Shown: in pieces, positions 1-8,984 of the stretch
Layout of the letters: each line of letters starts with the position of its first letter
Numbering within the stretch: the stretch's first letter is position 1
NCBI RefSeq assembly: GCF_001949145.1
Contig: NW_019091399.1
Coordinates: forward strand, 1,169,049-1,201,702
Direction of reading: 5' to 3'
Source: Acanthaster planci
Taxonomy: Eukaryota; Echinodermata; Asteroidea; Valvatida; Acanthasteridae
DNA length: 32,654 nt
Made by a program: the position numbers and the translations under genes
Notes under the pieces: model-generated
What the model was told of the DNA's origin: nothing
What the model saw: only the letters and a program-made list of their open reading frames with translations
The model's database searches: none

Positions 1-80
1 GGATGTCTTCATTCTGAATGCCAGGATAAGGTGAGGCACCCAGGGTCACTATCTCAAACAGCAGCACACCAAAGGACCAG
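1..80 (-). CDS. RTK exon: kinase C-lobe (cut by the window edge)
   Basis: Acceptor TTGATTTCAG. The first base completes the valine codon of the previous exon, giving [16 protein letters not shown] (alpha-F helix and its aspartate) and [12 protein letters not shown], continuing beyond the left edge. 'SFGVLL.EI.TLG.SPYPG' is the standard RTK C-lobe sequence, closest in feel to VEGFR/FGFR/RET. The remaining C-lobe and tail are not in the window. Confidence 0.95.
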
Positions 81-405
81 CTGAAATCAAATGTAACAGC
101 TGTCCATTGAAATGGCATATCTGGTTAAGTCTCTCAAGTAGTGTTTCCATCAAGGCTCACTCACGTAAGAGTGGTCGTGGAAAGATTTTTAAAAAACTAA
201 AAGAGAATAGCCAGCAAATCGTTTATATGCCTCCATGGAGGGGATCGCAATGTAGAATTTGGGACAAAAGCAAAACTGCCAAAAAAATTTAGGAAGCAAA
301 CTTTCCCCTTCCTCTCTTGCTTTCAGCAGCTGCACTCCAGAAACTCCAATCACGAGTGTCTTTAAGCCAGCACACACTCAACAATGCTGATTGCTGAGAT
401 GTGAT

Positions 406-411
406 GCTGAG
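406..411. repeat. Likely target-site duplication, left copy (GCTGAG)
   Basis: Abuts the left terminus of the element at 412-1716. An identical GCTGAG abuts the right terminus at 1717-1722. Confidence 0.65.
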
Positions 412-434
412 TATGGTGTTCCATGTGTGCCATC

Positions 435-622
435 TGGTCGCATTTTTCGACTGGGCGTCGCATTTTTCGACCGGTGTCGCATTTTTCAACGGGCGTCGCA
501 TTTTTCGACCGGCGTCGCATTTTTAAACTGGCGTCGCATTTTTCGACCGGGCGTCGCATTTTTCGACCAGCGTCGCATTTTCAGTCGGCGTCGCATTTTT
601 CAGCCGGCGTCGCATTTTTCAT
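435..622 (+). repeat. 19-bp tandem array, left arm
   Basis: About ten units of CGTCGCATTTTTCGACCGG with variants ending AACGG, AACTGG, CAGCCGG. Repeated phenylalanine/arginine open frames here are by-products of the array. Confidence 0.93.
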
Positions 623-1599
623 TACTTGATCGGAAAGACCTATGGAGGCCAGGATCTCGTCCATCACCGGTACCGCCAGCTTATTATAAAGCACTCAAAA
701 ACTAGTCTAATAAAGAATGAAGTTATCTATTGTGGAGATTCTCACACGTACGGCAACATTTGTCACAGAAAAAAGACAGATTAGACAGAAAGGCATGTAC
801 ATGTACGTGTAACCCCAGGGTCGATCAAGAAGCAGCAGCTACGACGAAACAGCCTTTTCAAACAGTGACACTTTTCAAACCCAAATCCACATGCAGTCCT
901 CAAGACCTTGGGAAGTCATTTCATTGAGTAATAAACACAAGGCCCCCCCAACAAAGAAAGAAAAATGATCTCAACAGCCTCCACCGGGGGAATGACTGAA
1001 CCACGGACCATTGCCTGAACAACTTCCAATGTGTGAAATACCTTTCTACTACTGTAATGAAAAAATAAGATCAGTCTTGGCTTCCTCTGGGCAGATTTTT
1101 ATGGTTCAAAAAGTGTTTTCGGAAAACTTTGCGTGATGCAAAGAAAACATGATGCAAGAAAACGTAAAATTTCTCAAAGTCATGGTGCATGACATTTCTT
1201 CGCCAAGAGTAGTTACATTTTAAATTATATACCGTGCTGCGATAAACGCTCCCTCGTGAAGCATGTCTGCAAGATGGCAAATACCATACCAATCAGAGTG
1301 AACAATGGGCCTACTATTCTGGGTTCGATTTTTGTGGCAACTAGTAATCATCAGTACGGGGACATTTTTCACTCAAAAAGCTTGCCGAAGTGAGAAACCA
1401 AATTGAGCGAGGTGAACTTCCACGACTAATAGGGTTCATTAAAGGGCTGTTAATTTATTGACATACAGTTAATCGACGCATACATGATAATTTAGCCGTT
1501 TCCATAATCATTAAAAATGTGTACGCACACTTTTAGCATCCAAGTCAACAACGTCAGGTCCGGCTGGACCAAGGTTGACCATTGATGATTGGCTCATTC

Positions 1600-1695
1600 A
1601 CACTGAAAGACGACGCCCGTCGAAAATACGACGCCCGTTGAAAAATGCGACGCCGGTTGAAAAATGCGACGCCCGTTGAAAAATGCGACGCCGGA
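1600..1695 (-). repeat. 19-bp tandem array, right arm (inverted)
   Basis: About five units of the same repeat as 435-622 in the opposite orientation (GACGCCCGTTGAAAAATGC on the plus strand), the outermost interior unit degraded. Confidence 0.92.
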
Positions 1696-1716
1696 TGGCA
1701 CATATGGAACACAATA

Positions 1717-1722
1717 GCTGAG
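1717..1722. repeat. Likely target-site duplication, right copy (GCTGAG)
   Basis: The mate of 406-411. Confidence 0.65.
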
Positions 1723-1762
1723 ACTATGTATATTAAAATTTTTCTATTTTGGCTGTACTTAC

Positions 1763-1977
1763 ACATCATTGTAGGTGGTGAAGACTTGATCGTTCAGAGC
1801 CTCGACAGACATCCACTTGATGGGTAGCTTGCCCCCTCTCCTGTGCACATAAATTTTGTCATCATAGACGTACCTGGTCAGCCCAAAGTCACCGATCTTG
1901 ACCGTTTTGTCTTCAGCTACCATGACATTCCTCGCTGCCAGGTCACGGTGCACAAAGCCTTTCTGAGACAAATACTC
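1763..1977 (-). CDS. RTK exon: catalytic loop, activation loop
   Basis: Acceptor CTATCTGTTTAG, perfect donor (GATGT before GTAAGT), 215 bases. It encodes [20 protein letters not shown] (HRD catalytic aspartate, asparagine for metal), [16 protein letters not shown] (DFG motif), [16 protein letters not shown] (activation loop with tyrosines) and [16 protein letters not shown]. The tyrosine-kinase signature 'HRDLAARN' and 'LPIKW' exclude serine/threonine kinases. The usual 'APE' after WM is 'SVE', like the 'AIE' of RET-type receptors. The foldback element at 412-1716 ends only 47 bases beyond the donor. Confidence 0.97.
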
Positions 1978-3000
1978 CTAAACAGATAGAGGACAAAGCA
2001 GCACGCATATTGTACCAGTAAGGATTCTCATCCACTTGGAAATAGGTCAAGAACAACGGTATCCATCCAACAAGTCAGCAGAGTACTGCGTATAGCAATA
2101 ATTGAGATGACCAGAACATTGCACTGCTATAAACTGTGTTCAGAAATTGATGGGAATGTACAGGATATGAAGGAACCACCCCATTTTAGTATTATCACAA
2201 CCCCTTTTTTATCATGCCAAGCCTTCAGGAGTTTTCATGCTGACATACTGTTGTCATTCTGATACCAATTAATGAACATCAAACCTACTGTTCTCATGAA
2301 ATGCTCATTATTTTCCAGACAGCTACATGTAAAAATGGTAATTTTTCTCATCTGCATCTGCTTAAATGATCCAGGAAATCGAAATATTTTATAAATTGTA
2401 CTAAAACCTTCTTGATATTGCATCTTTCAATAAACCTGATTTTAAATCTTTTTTTGCAATTTTAACCCATATTTTGATGCTTTTTGTTTTATGCAAATGC
2501 TATTTGTATATTCATGAGCAGAACTATAATGTCATCCAAGGCACTGGATCTCAATGTTGCACTGATCTGTGCACAGAAAATTTCTAGATTTTTGTAACCA
2601 TTGCTATGGCAGATTTTTTTGGTTGGCAATTTATTGCTGTGTAAGTATATGGCAATAATCCAGCAAAAATCCTTTTCACAGAAATGTTCCCAGATAGCAA
2701 ATTTGGGATTCACAATTTGAACATGAAAACATGCAATCTGAACCATGTCTTCCTGGATTTACATCAAAGCAAAAGCGCCCTCACTTGTCCAGAAATGCTT
2801 GGTCATTTTTTTTAATGTTTGAAAAAGAGCACCGTTTGGTTCACGTCTCCATACAGACTTCATACATGGAAGAAGAGTACAGAGACACACAAAAAGTGAT
2901 TCTGAGAAAAATTCATTTTCTGGTTCCGTTAAGGCACAGGCGAACGTGTGAGAGGGTGAACCTGTAAATGACTTAACTGAAACTTTGCACATGCTCATAG
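1978..3000. other. RTK intron, nothing recognised
   Basis: AT-rich intron sequence right of the catalytic-loop exon. Short open frames such as those at 2235-2423 and 2489-2746 show no domain or splice context. Confidence 0.5.
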
Positions 3001-3426
3001 ACGGATTTCACATTAGCACCGTCTGCGCATATCTGCATCGAAACCGAGGCTCTCTGTGTTGAACTTCGTCGCGCGCGCCCGCGGAGTCCACACAGTACAT
3101 GGAGTATCCGGTTCGTAAGTGTGACGCCACTTCAGTTTAAACCACACCCACTGCACAAGATACACGACCATCGCAGGTACGTTAGTTCGCGGTCAATTGT
3201 CGTTATTTTTCTTTGGATTTTACGTGTCGAATCATCCTGAAAGATTCTCCCACAAAAATTTTCAGCCTGAAAAGTCTGAATTTAACATACCTTTATGTAT
3301 TTTATGTCTTGACTCCTTACTTTCAATCGTCTGATCGTATTAAGAACTGAAGTTGACACATACAGCCTCGTTTTCAAACGCGGAAGTGCGCAGACTGACG
3401 CTAAAAGCGTCGTATTGGGATCCCTC
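3001..3426. mobile_element. MITE-like element with long imperfect inverted ends
   Basis: The left end (3018-3066) reads GTCTGCGCATATCTGCATCG, then AAACCGAGGCTCTCTGTGTT. The right end on the minus strand reads GTCTGCGCACTTCCGCGTTT, then GAAAACGAGGCTGTATGTGT. Outer parts (TTAGC and GGAT words) also match. The ends are locally GC-rich (a GCGCGCGCCCGCG run at 3070-3082). No transposase. The borders are approximate. Confidence 0.6.
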
Positions 3427-3674
3427 TATTGTGTCTTTACTTGGATGTTAAGTTTCAAGAAAACTGGTCATGGGACTAGCCAGATATTGTAGCGGCCATT
3501 TAGGGTTAACCTACAAACTCCAAATCATTGACTCACTGTTTTGCAGACAGGGAGGAAAACAGAAGAAAATGACCAGAGTGAGACCTGAAACCATTATCTT
3601 GAGAACATCCCAAAAGTACACTACTGCTTGAACAAAAATCGGAAAATTTTCAGAAGCGGAACTGAGATACGTAC

Positions 3675-3758
3675 CATACCTCGTGCAATCTGTCGTGCAA
3701 ATGACAACAAGTCCTTGGGCATCAAAGGGTCTGATTCTGTTCCATCCGCTTTCTCAGC
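3675..3758 (-). CDS. RTK exon: kinase insert and alpha-E helix
   Basis: An exact 84-base exon (28 codons, phase 0 to 0) with a poor acceptor (ATGAAAAG) but a good donor (GGTATG before GTACGT). It encodes a short kinase insert (AEKADGTESDPLMPKD) and the helix LLSFARQIARGM that always precedes the 'EYL...HRDLAARN' segment in this receptor class. The fit with the exons at 4560 and 1977 leaves little doubt. The insert is much shorter than in VEGFR or PDGFR receptors. Confidence 0.92.
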
Positions 3759-4199
3759 CTTTTCATTTTGTATGTTACATGAAAAATGATGACAATAAGG
3801 GCAACAAATTCATCTTTGATAACATTAATGTCCACTCTATGCAATTAAAACAAATCACAAGTTGAAAAGACAAGATTAGATGAAGGCATGATGAGAACTG
3901 GTAAAAAGTTTTTGGGGTACACCTCAATAAGAAAAGACAACACTTGCACTCATAAAGGGAAATATGAAATTAGAGTAAAGGTGCATGAATAAGAGAGAGG
4001 GTCATACAACTGAGGTTCAAACTACAAACTCTAATGTGAGAAAGGACTAATTAGCCAACCTAGTCAAGAGAGGAAGGCAGTTTTTTAGAACCATATTTTA
4101 GCACTCTGTAGGTATGGAGTCATTCCACAGTTTGTATCTTATGTATTTGTAAACAGGCATTTAGTTCATTACATGATTAGTGAGTTAATACGGGCGATT

Positions 4200-4347
4200 C
4201 ACAATAGTGCGCCACCAAGAGTTTGCAACACGTCGGCCAATCATAACGCACGAAATTTGTCGACCTTTTCCAAACGTGCATTGGGTTGACAAATTCCAAA
4301 TTGTGATTAACCAATGCATTGCAAACTCTTGTTGGCGCACTATTGTT
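4200..4347. mobile_element. Palindromic hairpin MITE
   Basis: The left arm ACAATAGTGCGCCACCAAGA, continuing GTTTGCAA, is matched on the minus strand from the right end by ACAATAGTGCGCCAACAAGA and GTTTGCAA. Similarity continues inward almost to the centre (AATTTGTCGACC versus AATTTGTCAACC), so the whole 146 bases can fold into one imperfect hairpin. The flanking triplets TCA and TTA could be a worn 3-base target duplication. There is no coding capacity. Confidence 0.75.
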
Positions 4348-4559
4348 AATCAGAGCTGTGAGCAACTGACACATGCTCTGTGCATGCTTGGTCTTTATCA
4401 GATGCCAACATTTCAAGTATCCAATTATTCAATTTGACATTTGTCCCTTTGATAGGTTAACTCAATCATTTATGTGCATTATGTTCATTTGATGAAAAAA
4501 AATGTGTGTTAAGGCGCATTGTTGGAAATGGCTTTCAAAAATGTTAGGCAAAACAATAC

Positions 4560-4774
4560 CATCCGAAAATGGTCAAGTCTCTCCATCGGTCCTCGCTTGG
4601 CTCTCAGGTACTGAAGCAGGTCACCATGGCAACAGTGCTCCACAATGAGACAGAGGGGTGTGGCGTCAGTGCTGCAGCAGCCGAGCAGGCTGACCAGGTT
4701 GCTATGGTGACCAATGTCCTTCATCAGTTTCATCTCATGGCGAAACTCCTGCCTTTGCCATTCATCTGCATCCC
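4560..4774 (-). CDS. RTK exon: kinase alpha-C helix, hinge and N-lobe end
   Basis: Acceptor TTAATGCAG, donor CGGATG before GTATTG, 215 bases. It encodes DADEWQRQEFRHEMKLMKDI (alpha-C helix with the glutamate that salt-bridges the catalytic lysine), GHHSNLVSLLGCC (the near-invariant 'H.N.V.LLG.C' of RTKs), LCLIVEHCCHGDLLQYLRAK (hinge and the 'GDLL.YLR' segment), then RGPMERLDHFRM. Phases fit both neighbours. The 'NVNA' codons before the acceptor are intron. Confidence 0.95.
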
Positions 4775-4922
4775 CTGCATTAACATTGGCAAGAAAAATG
4801 TCATGAAACTTCAGCCATTTTATCATCAGAATTTTGTGTTCACCCTCTCATTGAAACTTACAACTTCCCTGGAATCCTTTGTTATGTAAATCTTCCACGT
4901 GTTACCACTTGGACCAAAACAT

Positions 4923-4932
4923 CTTTTGGTAG
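4923..4932. repeat. Target-site duplication, left copy (CTTTTGGTAG)
   Basis: A perfect 10-base direct repeat with 6034-6043, immediately outside the inverted ends of the foldback element at 4933-6033. Confidence 0.85.
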
Positions 4933-4936
4933 GGCA

Positions 4937-5268
4937 CCGGTCAACTCGGTCCGTAACCAACTTGGTCCGAGTCAACTCGGTCCCAAGTCAAGTCGGTCCC
5001 AAGTCAACTCGGTCCCAAGTCAACTCGGTCCCAAGTCAACTCAGTCCCAAGTCAACTCGGTCCCAAGTCAACTCGGTCCCAAGTCAACTCGGTCCCAAGT
5101 CAACTCAGTCCCAAGTCAACTCGGTCCCAGGTTATCTTGTCCCAAGTCAACTCGGTCCCAAGCCAACTCAGTCCCAAGTCAACTCGGTCCCAAGTCAACT
5201 CGGTCCCTTTCAACTCAGTCCCAAGTCAACTCGGTCCCAAGTCAACTCGGTCCCAAGTCAACTCAGTC
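4937..5268 (+). repeat. 16-bp tandem array, left arm
   Basis: About 21 units of CAACTCGGTCCCAAGT, with a common variant CAACTCAGTCCC and one strongly changed unit near 5130-5140. Because 16 is not a multiple of 3, the array gives long artificial open frames in several phases (SVPSQLGPKSTRSQVN patterns) that should not be read as protein. Confidence 0.95.
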
Positions 5269-5917
5269 ATTCATTGTATTCATTATGTGTACTTTAGAAC
5301 TAATGTTAATCATGTATGGAATTCGGATTTGATGTGTTAACCATAAAAGTTTTCCTTTCCGATGTTGCGTCTCATTCACCCCCGGTTTCGTTTATTACTG
5401 AACGTGATAAAAGTGAAGACCAAAAATTATATAAAATGAAAGAAAAAACCAACAACTGAATTACACATGATCGACATTTCAAGATAATCCTTTTTGTCAG
5501 CCGACAGTTTCAATTTATTTTGTCATTTTGATATACCAATTCCGTTAAAACAAGGTTCAAATGTCTAAAACTAAACAGGAGCCACTTTGCAGAGAATTGC
5601 ATGTCTTTCTGAAAAATTTGGGCCTTTCAAAGTTCTCATCATCAATTTGCAGCGCGCTCTGAATAGACCCATGGTTGATGAAAAGCAAAAACCCAGTGCA
5701 TTCAAATGGCATATTAGTATGCTTGGTCTTCTAAATTACAGAGGGTTGGAAATCTGGAGCAGAAGAATGCCGCCGACGTCTGAGACTTAATCTTTCGATT
5801 GGTGCAGGCTAGCATCCGTGTGAAGCACCGAACCGCTCTGGCCTTTGACGGATTGGGTCAGTCACATCTACGCCGTGCTTGGAAGTAGCATTCTCGGTTG
5901 CAACTCCGGTTCTAAAT

Positions 5918-6027
5918 GAGACCGAGTTGATTTGGGACTGAGTTGAATTGGGACCGAGTTGACTTGGGACTGAGTTGACTTGGGACCGAGTTGACTCGGT
6001 CTGAGTTGGTTACGGACAGAGTTGACC
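5918..6027 (-). repeat. 16-bp tandem array, right arm (inverted)
   Basis: About seven units of the left-arm repeat in opposite orientation, with alternating CGAGTTGA and TGAGTTGA variants. Confidence 0.92.
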
Positions 6028-6033
6028 GTAAAG

Positions 6034-6043
6034 CTTTTGGTAG
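6034..6043. repeat. Target-site duplication, right copy (CTTTTGGTAG)
   Basis: The mate of 4923-4932, abutting the right terminus of the foldback element. Confidence 0.85.
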
Positions 6044-6488
6044 CAGTGGTACAAAACCTGGTCGGTTTTCTCACCATTTGAATAAATCTGCCACGATATT
6101 ATAGAAGTAAAAGACAGAACTACCTTGATGGAAATGTGAAATGTGCCACACCATGGAGAATGTATGCAAGTGCATATATCGGTACTCGGTATCTATCAGT
6201 ATTATATCATGGAGGGGTCAGGGAACCATTCTTCACACCAAATAAATTACAGCACACTACTTCCGGTCCGATTAATCTGGGGCCAACTGTGGTCTGCAGA
6301 AAGTTTCCGCAAACCACTTTCGAAGTGCAAGAGCTATGTCAAACCAGCAGGGCTGCCCATTCTTCATTCTCAGAGGACTTTGTTCCCCCTGCCATTGTAG
6401 TTTCATGAGTCATTTACCCTCAGTTTTGCCAACCTAAAAGGCAGATTAACATTTCCTTCCGTGGACCTTTAATTAAGATCACCTCTTT

Positions 6489-6872
6489 GCAGCCAATTTC
6501 ACGAAACATAATTAGCGTTCGATTTCATGAGAAACTGAAAAGCTGTGCCACATTTTAATAATATTAAATTTCTTAAACCATGACAAAATGGCTTTTGCAA
6601 CAGCTGTTCCTTTCCAATATAACAACAGTCATCAAACCGTCGTTAAATCATCTCCACCCACCTTTTCGAAAACGTTTCTGTCTTTTCTTCATCGGAACCA
6701 GATAAATGTCTCACAGTTAACAACAAAGTTATACATTTCTTAAGTTCAACGATGATGAAGCTTAAACGAACACAATTAGCTAGTCAAACTACCTAAAATG
6801 AGTACGTAAGTTACGCCATAATTTGTTGAATAATCTTACGCCATTGCGTAAAGTTTCGTGAAATTGGCAGCT
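6489..6872. mobile_element. MITE with CCAATTTCACGAAAC termini
   Basis: The left end reads GCAGCCAATTTCACGAAAC. The right end on the minus strand reads GCTGCCAATTTCACGAAAC, with related AT-rich sequence just inside. Size is about 380 bases with no coding capacity. No clear target duplication was seen, so the exact ends may lie a few bases outside. Confidence 0.6.
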
Positions 6873-6995
6873 GGTCCCTGTCACTGTGCTGCACTTTGAA
6901 ACATCATCCAGCTTCTTTATTTTACGTATACGTGTAGTCCAAATACAATGCCACACTGGAAATGGGAATTAACAAGCTTATAATTATGCTCCTAC

Positions 6996-7198
6996 CGTGC
7001 AGCATCTTGACAGCCACCTGGACATCGTATCGTTTGATGGAGTCTCTGAAGAGACTGGAACCAGACGTGTAGTGCGTGGACAGCTTGCCGGGTATGAAGG
7101 CCTTCATCACTATGCCAAACTGGCCTTTGCCAAGCATCTCCCCCATCTCCAGTCGGTCAAATGGTATCTCCCATCGGTCTGGTATAGGTGGATCGGGA
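6996..7198 (-). CDS. RTK exon: kinase N-lobe, glycine loop and catalytic lysine
   Basis: Acceptor TTTTTTTCACTTAG, donor CACG before GTAGGA. It encodes PDPPIPDRWEIPFDRLEMG, the glycine-rich loop MLGKGQFGIVMKA and, after a loop (IPGKLSTHYTSG, SIKRYDVQ), the VAVKMLHG strand whose lysine binds ATP phosphates. The 'DRWEIPFDRL' approach is typical of FGFR/VEGFR/RET-like receptors. It enters with one base and leaves one base, both in phase with its neighbours. Confidence 0.95.
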
Positions 7199-7908
7199 CT
7201 AAGTGAAAAAAATAATTATTATATTGGGAGGATTTCTTGACGTTTTACTTTTGGACTATTCAACCATTCTGTCAGGAAGTTAACTTTTCAAGTGGAACTC
7301 ACATCCAATAAAAAATCAGAAAACAATTTCATCCCAGTTTAAAGCCTCAAGGCAAGTTCTGTATGAAATTTTGATATTTTGGACAACAAAACTTTTGTAA
7401 TTACTGTTTTCTAAACTTCAAGCACCATTTAAAGGACAAACTATCACTAATATCAGCAATACTATTAGTACAACAATTCTAGATGTATTCACGCGGCCAA
7501 CTTTTTCCATGGCTTCAGATCTAATAATGATGCTGACCCGTGGAGGTCATTTGTTCAAGATTTGTGCAACTTTTTTACTACATCTTTGCGTTTTGAAAAC
7601 TTATGGCTGATTGATATTTGCTAGCCATGTGGCACTCAGCCACAGCTTAAGGGCTCCACATATGCTCAACCTCCATGGACGAGTTTGATCCTCCAGAAAA
7701 CAGGCAAAGGAAATCTCTGTATTTTATGTCCTCCAGCAGTTAAGAAAACCATTTTTGGAAGTGGTTGATAATTCAGTAAATTATGATCAGTTAGTTGCAA
7801 ATGATGGAAACTATACTCTGAGGGCCTAAGGGGGCTACTTGAACAACACTGATAGGGGAAGGCTTCAGTCCCTTGACCCTTCCTAGTCAAACGATTGTTT
7901 TGACTGAC
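7199..7908. other. RTK intron, nothing recognised
   Basis: The intron between the juxtamembrane exon and the first kinase exon. No repeat or exon seen. Confidence 0.5.
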
Positions 7909-8134
7909 TTGTCTGCAGACGGTGTGATGGTGTACACGTTGGGCATGCTCTCCTCATCCCTTCGGAGCCTCGTTTTAGACATGCGAGATTCCATCTGCCG
8001 AAGGCGACACCTCCACACCACCGCAAGCATCATGCACAAGGCAAAGACGCAGAGGAGGGAGGAGGCAACGATCAGGATAATTGTCAAGGTAGGCTGCTCG
8101 TCGGGTAGAGGGGTGCTGTAACTGCTGTTGACAG
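7909..8134 (-). CDS. RTK exon: transmembrane helix and juxtamembrane segment
   Basis: 226 bases encoding about 74 residues. A short extracellular stalk (NSSYSTPLPDEQP, one glycosylation sequon) leads to a hydrophobic helix LTIILIVASSLLCVFALCMM plus LAVVW, then a basic stop-transfer cluster (RCRLRQMESRMSKTRLRR) and an acidic/serine juxtamembrane part (DEESMPNVYTITPSAD) with one tyrosine. The topology is type I, with the FN3 modules outside and the kinase inside. The donor is weak (ACAA before GTCAGT), but its phase (two bases) exactly fits the kinase exon at 7198; reading on would meet a stop after KTIV. Confidence 0.88.
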
Positions 8135-8905
8135 CTGTATGCAGAGTTACAAGGAAAGACCACTTTCACTGGCTTGAAAATCAGCTTTCAACCCATGGCC
8201 AATGCTGACTATGCAAAGTAGCATTACTGTGAAAGTTCACCACAAGACCCCAAGTCACAAGTGAAGTCACAAACTATTCGAACAAACTGTAACAAATGCA
8301 TTCTCCTTTGTTACTCTTCATCCTGTTGCCTGTAACCCAACCTATGAATGGGCTTGATAGTTCTGTAAATCTGAGATGGACTGAACGCTGGCTAAAACAT
8401 GACATAGGCCTATTGTTCAAGTCACAATTTGCTTATTACCGGTAAATTTTCAAACTGTATATGCACCACATGGAGTACCGAAGTGAAAACATCACATGCA
8501 CATTATCTTTTTAAAAGTCATTAGCACTAGAACCAGTGTGTAAACCAACACATGGAGGAAGTATATTTGTTTGCACTATACATTTCTCGATTTAATTTAA
8601 AAGACGTCATGCTCTGGTAGTACATGGTTTCATTCAGACGAAAGAAATAGTCAACAAAATGTGCAGAAAATAGGCACATGCATTTTACCACTTTCAGCAT
8701 CAGGATGAAGCTCTGTTTAGACTGGTGGTTTAGTAATTTTGTTTCTCTCAATAAGCAGAGCTTAAATTTTAACTAAAAGCAACAACTGCTATAAGAGAAG
8801 ATAATGAGATGAAAGGCAATTTAATATGGAAGGAGGACAAACATGGAAAAATCAGAAGGAAACCAAAATGACTTTACATTACTAACTGAAACAAATGAAT
8901 CTGAC

Positions 8906-8981
8906 CTTCAAGGCTTATCTCAAATGAATAAGTGGGTACCGTGGCTAAATTGGTTTCTGCTCCAGTGATATTGATTGCAAC
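8906..8981 (-). CDS. RTK ectodomain exon: end of FN3 domain C
   Basis: A 76-base exon between a good acceptor (TTTTTAATGTTACAG) and a weaker donor (TTGAAG before GTCAGA). It encodes VAINITGAETNLATVPT and YSFEISLE, which supplies the last strands of domain C. It enters in phase 0 from 13697 and leaves one base that forms an alanine codon with the next exon. One glycosylation sequon (NIT) is present. Confidence 0.75.
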
Positions 8982-8984
8982 CTG

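Larger units (their letters stand above)
412..1716. mobile_element. Foldback-type element with 19-bp tandem-repeat inverted ends
   Basis: The left end starts TATGGTGTTCCATGTGTGCC and runs into about ten units of CGTCGCATTTTTCGACCGG (435-622). The right end on the minus strand starts TATTGTGTTCCATATGTGCC and runs into about five units of the same repeat (1600-1695). Both termini are directly flanked by GCTGAG (406-411 and 1717-1722), a likely target duplication of at least six bases. The 975-base interior has no transposase. The design is the same as in the element at 4933-6033, but the repeat unit is unrelated. It lies in the RTK intron between two kinase exons. Confidence 0.82.
4933..6033. 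mobile_element. Foldback-type element with 16-bp tandem-repeat inverted ends
   Basis: The left end starts GGCACCGGTCAACTCGGTCC and runs into about 21 units of CAACTCGGTCCCAAGT (to 5268). The right end, read inward on the minus strand, is ACGGTCAACTCTGTCCGTAA followed by about seven units of the same repeat (5918-6027). The first 50 bases match between ends, including the odd unit GTAACCAACT. The element is bounded by a perfect 10-base direct repeat CTTTTGGTAG (4923-4932 and 6034-6043). The interior (5275-5915) is unique AT-rich DNA without a transposase. This architecture is that of foldback or TU-type DNA transposons; a target duplication of this length is seen in Mutator-like elements. It lies in an RTK intron between kinase exons. 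Confidence 0.88.

Noticed and set aside
435-622. Regular short repeats resembling a CRISPR array
   Set aside because: The units are directly adjacent without unique spacers, occur inverted at the other end of an element, and the DNA is eukaryotic.
362-705. Arginine/phenylalanine-rich open frames on both strands
   Set aside because: These are by-products of the 19-bp array CGTCGCATTTTTCGACCGG, which lacks stops in several frames.
3060-3130. A CpG-island promoter
   Set aside because: The GC-rich run is short and coincides with the terminus of an inverted-repeat element; no first exon follows it on either strand.
4899-5340. Long plus-strand open frames with a repeating SVPSQLGPKSTRSQVN-like pattern
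   Set aside because: They arise from the 16-bp tandem array read in successive phases; there is no start context, splice context or partner, and the array is a transposon arm.
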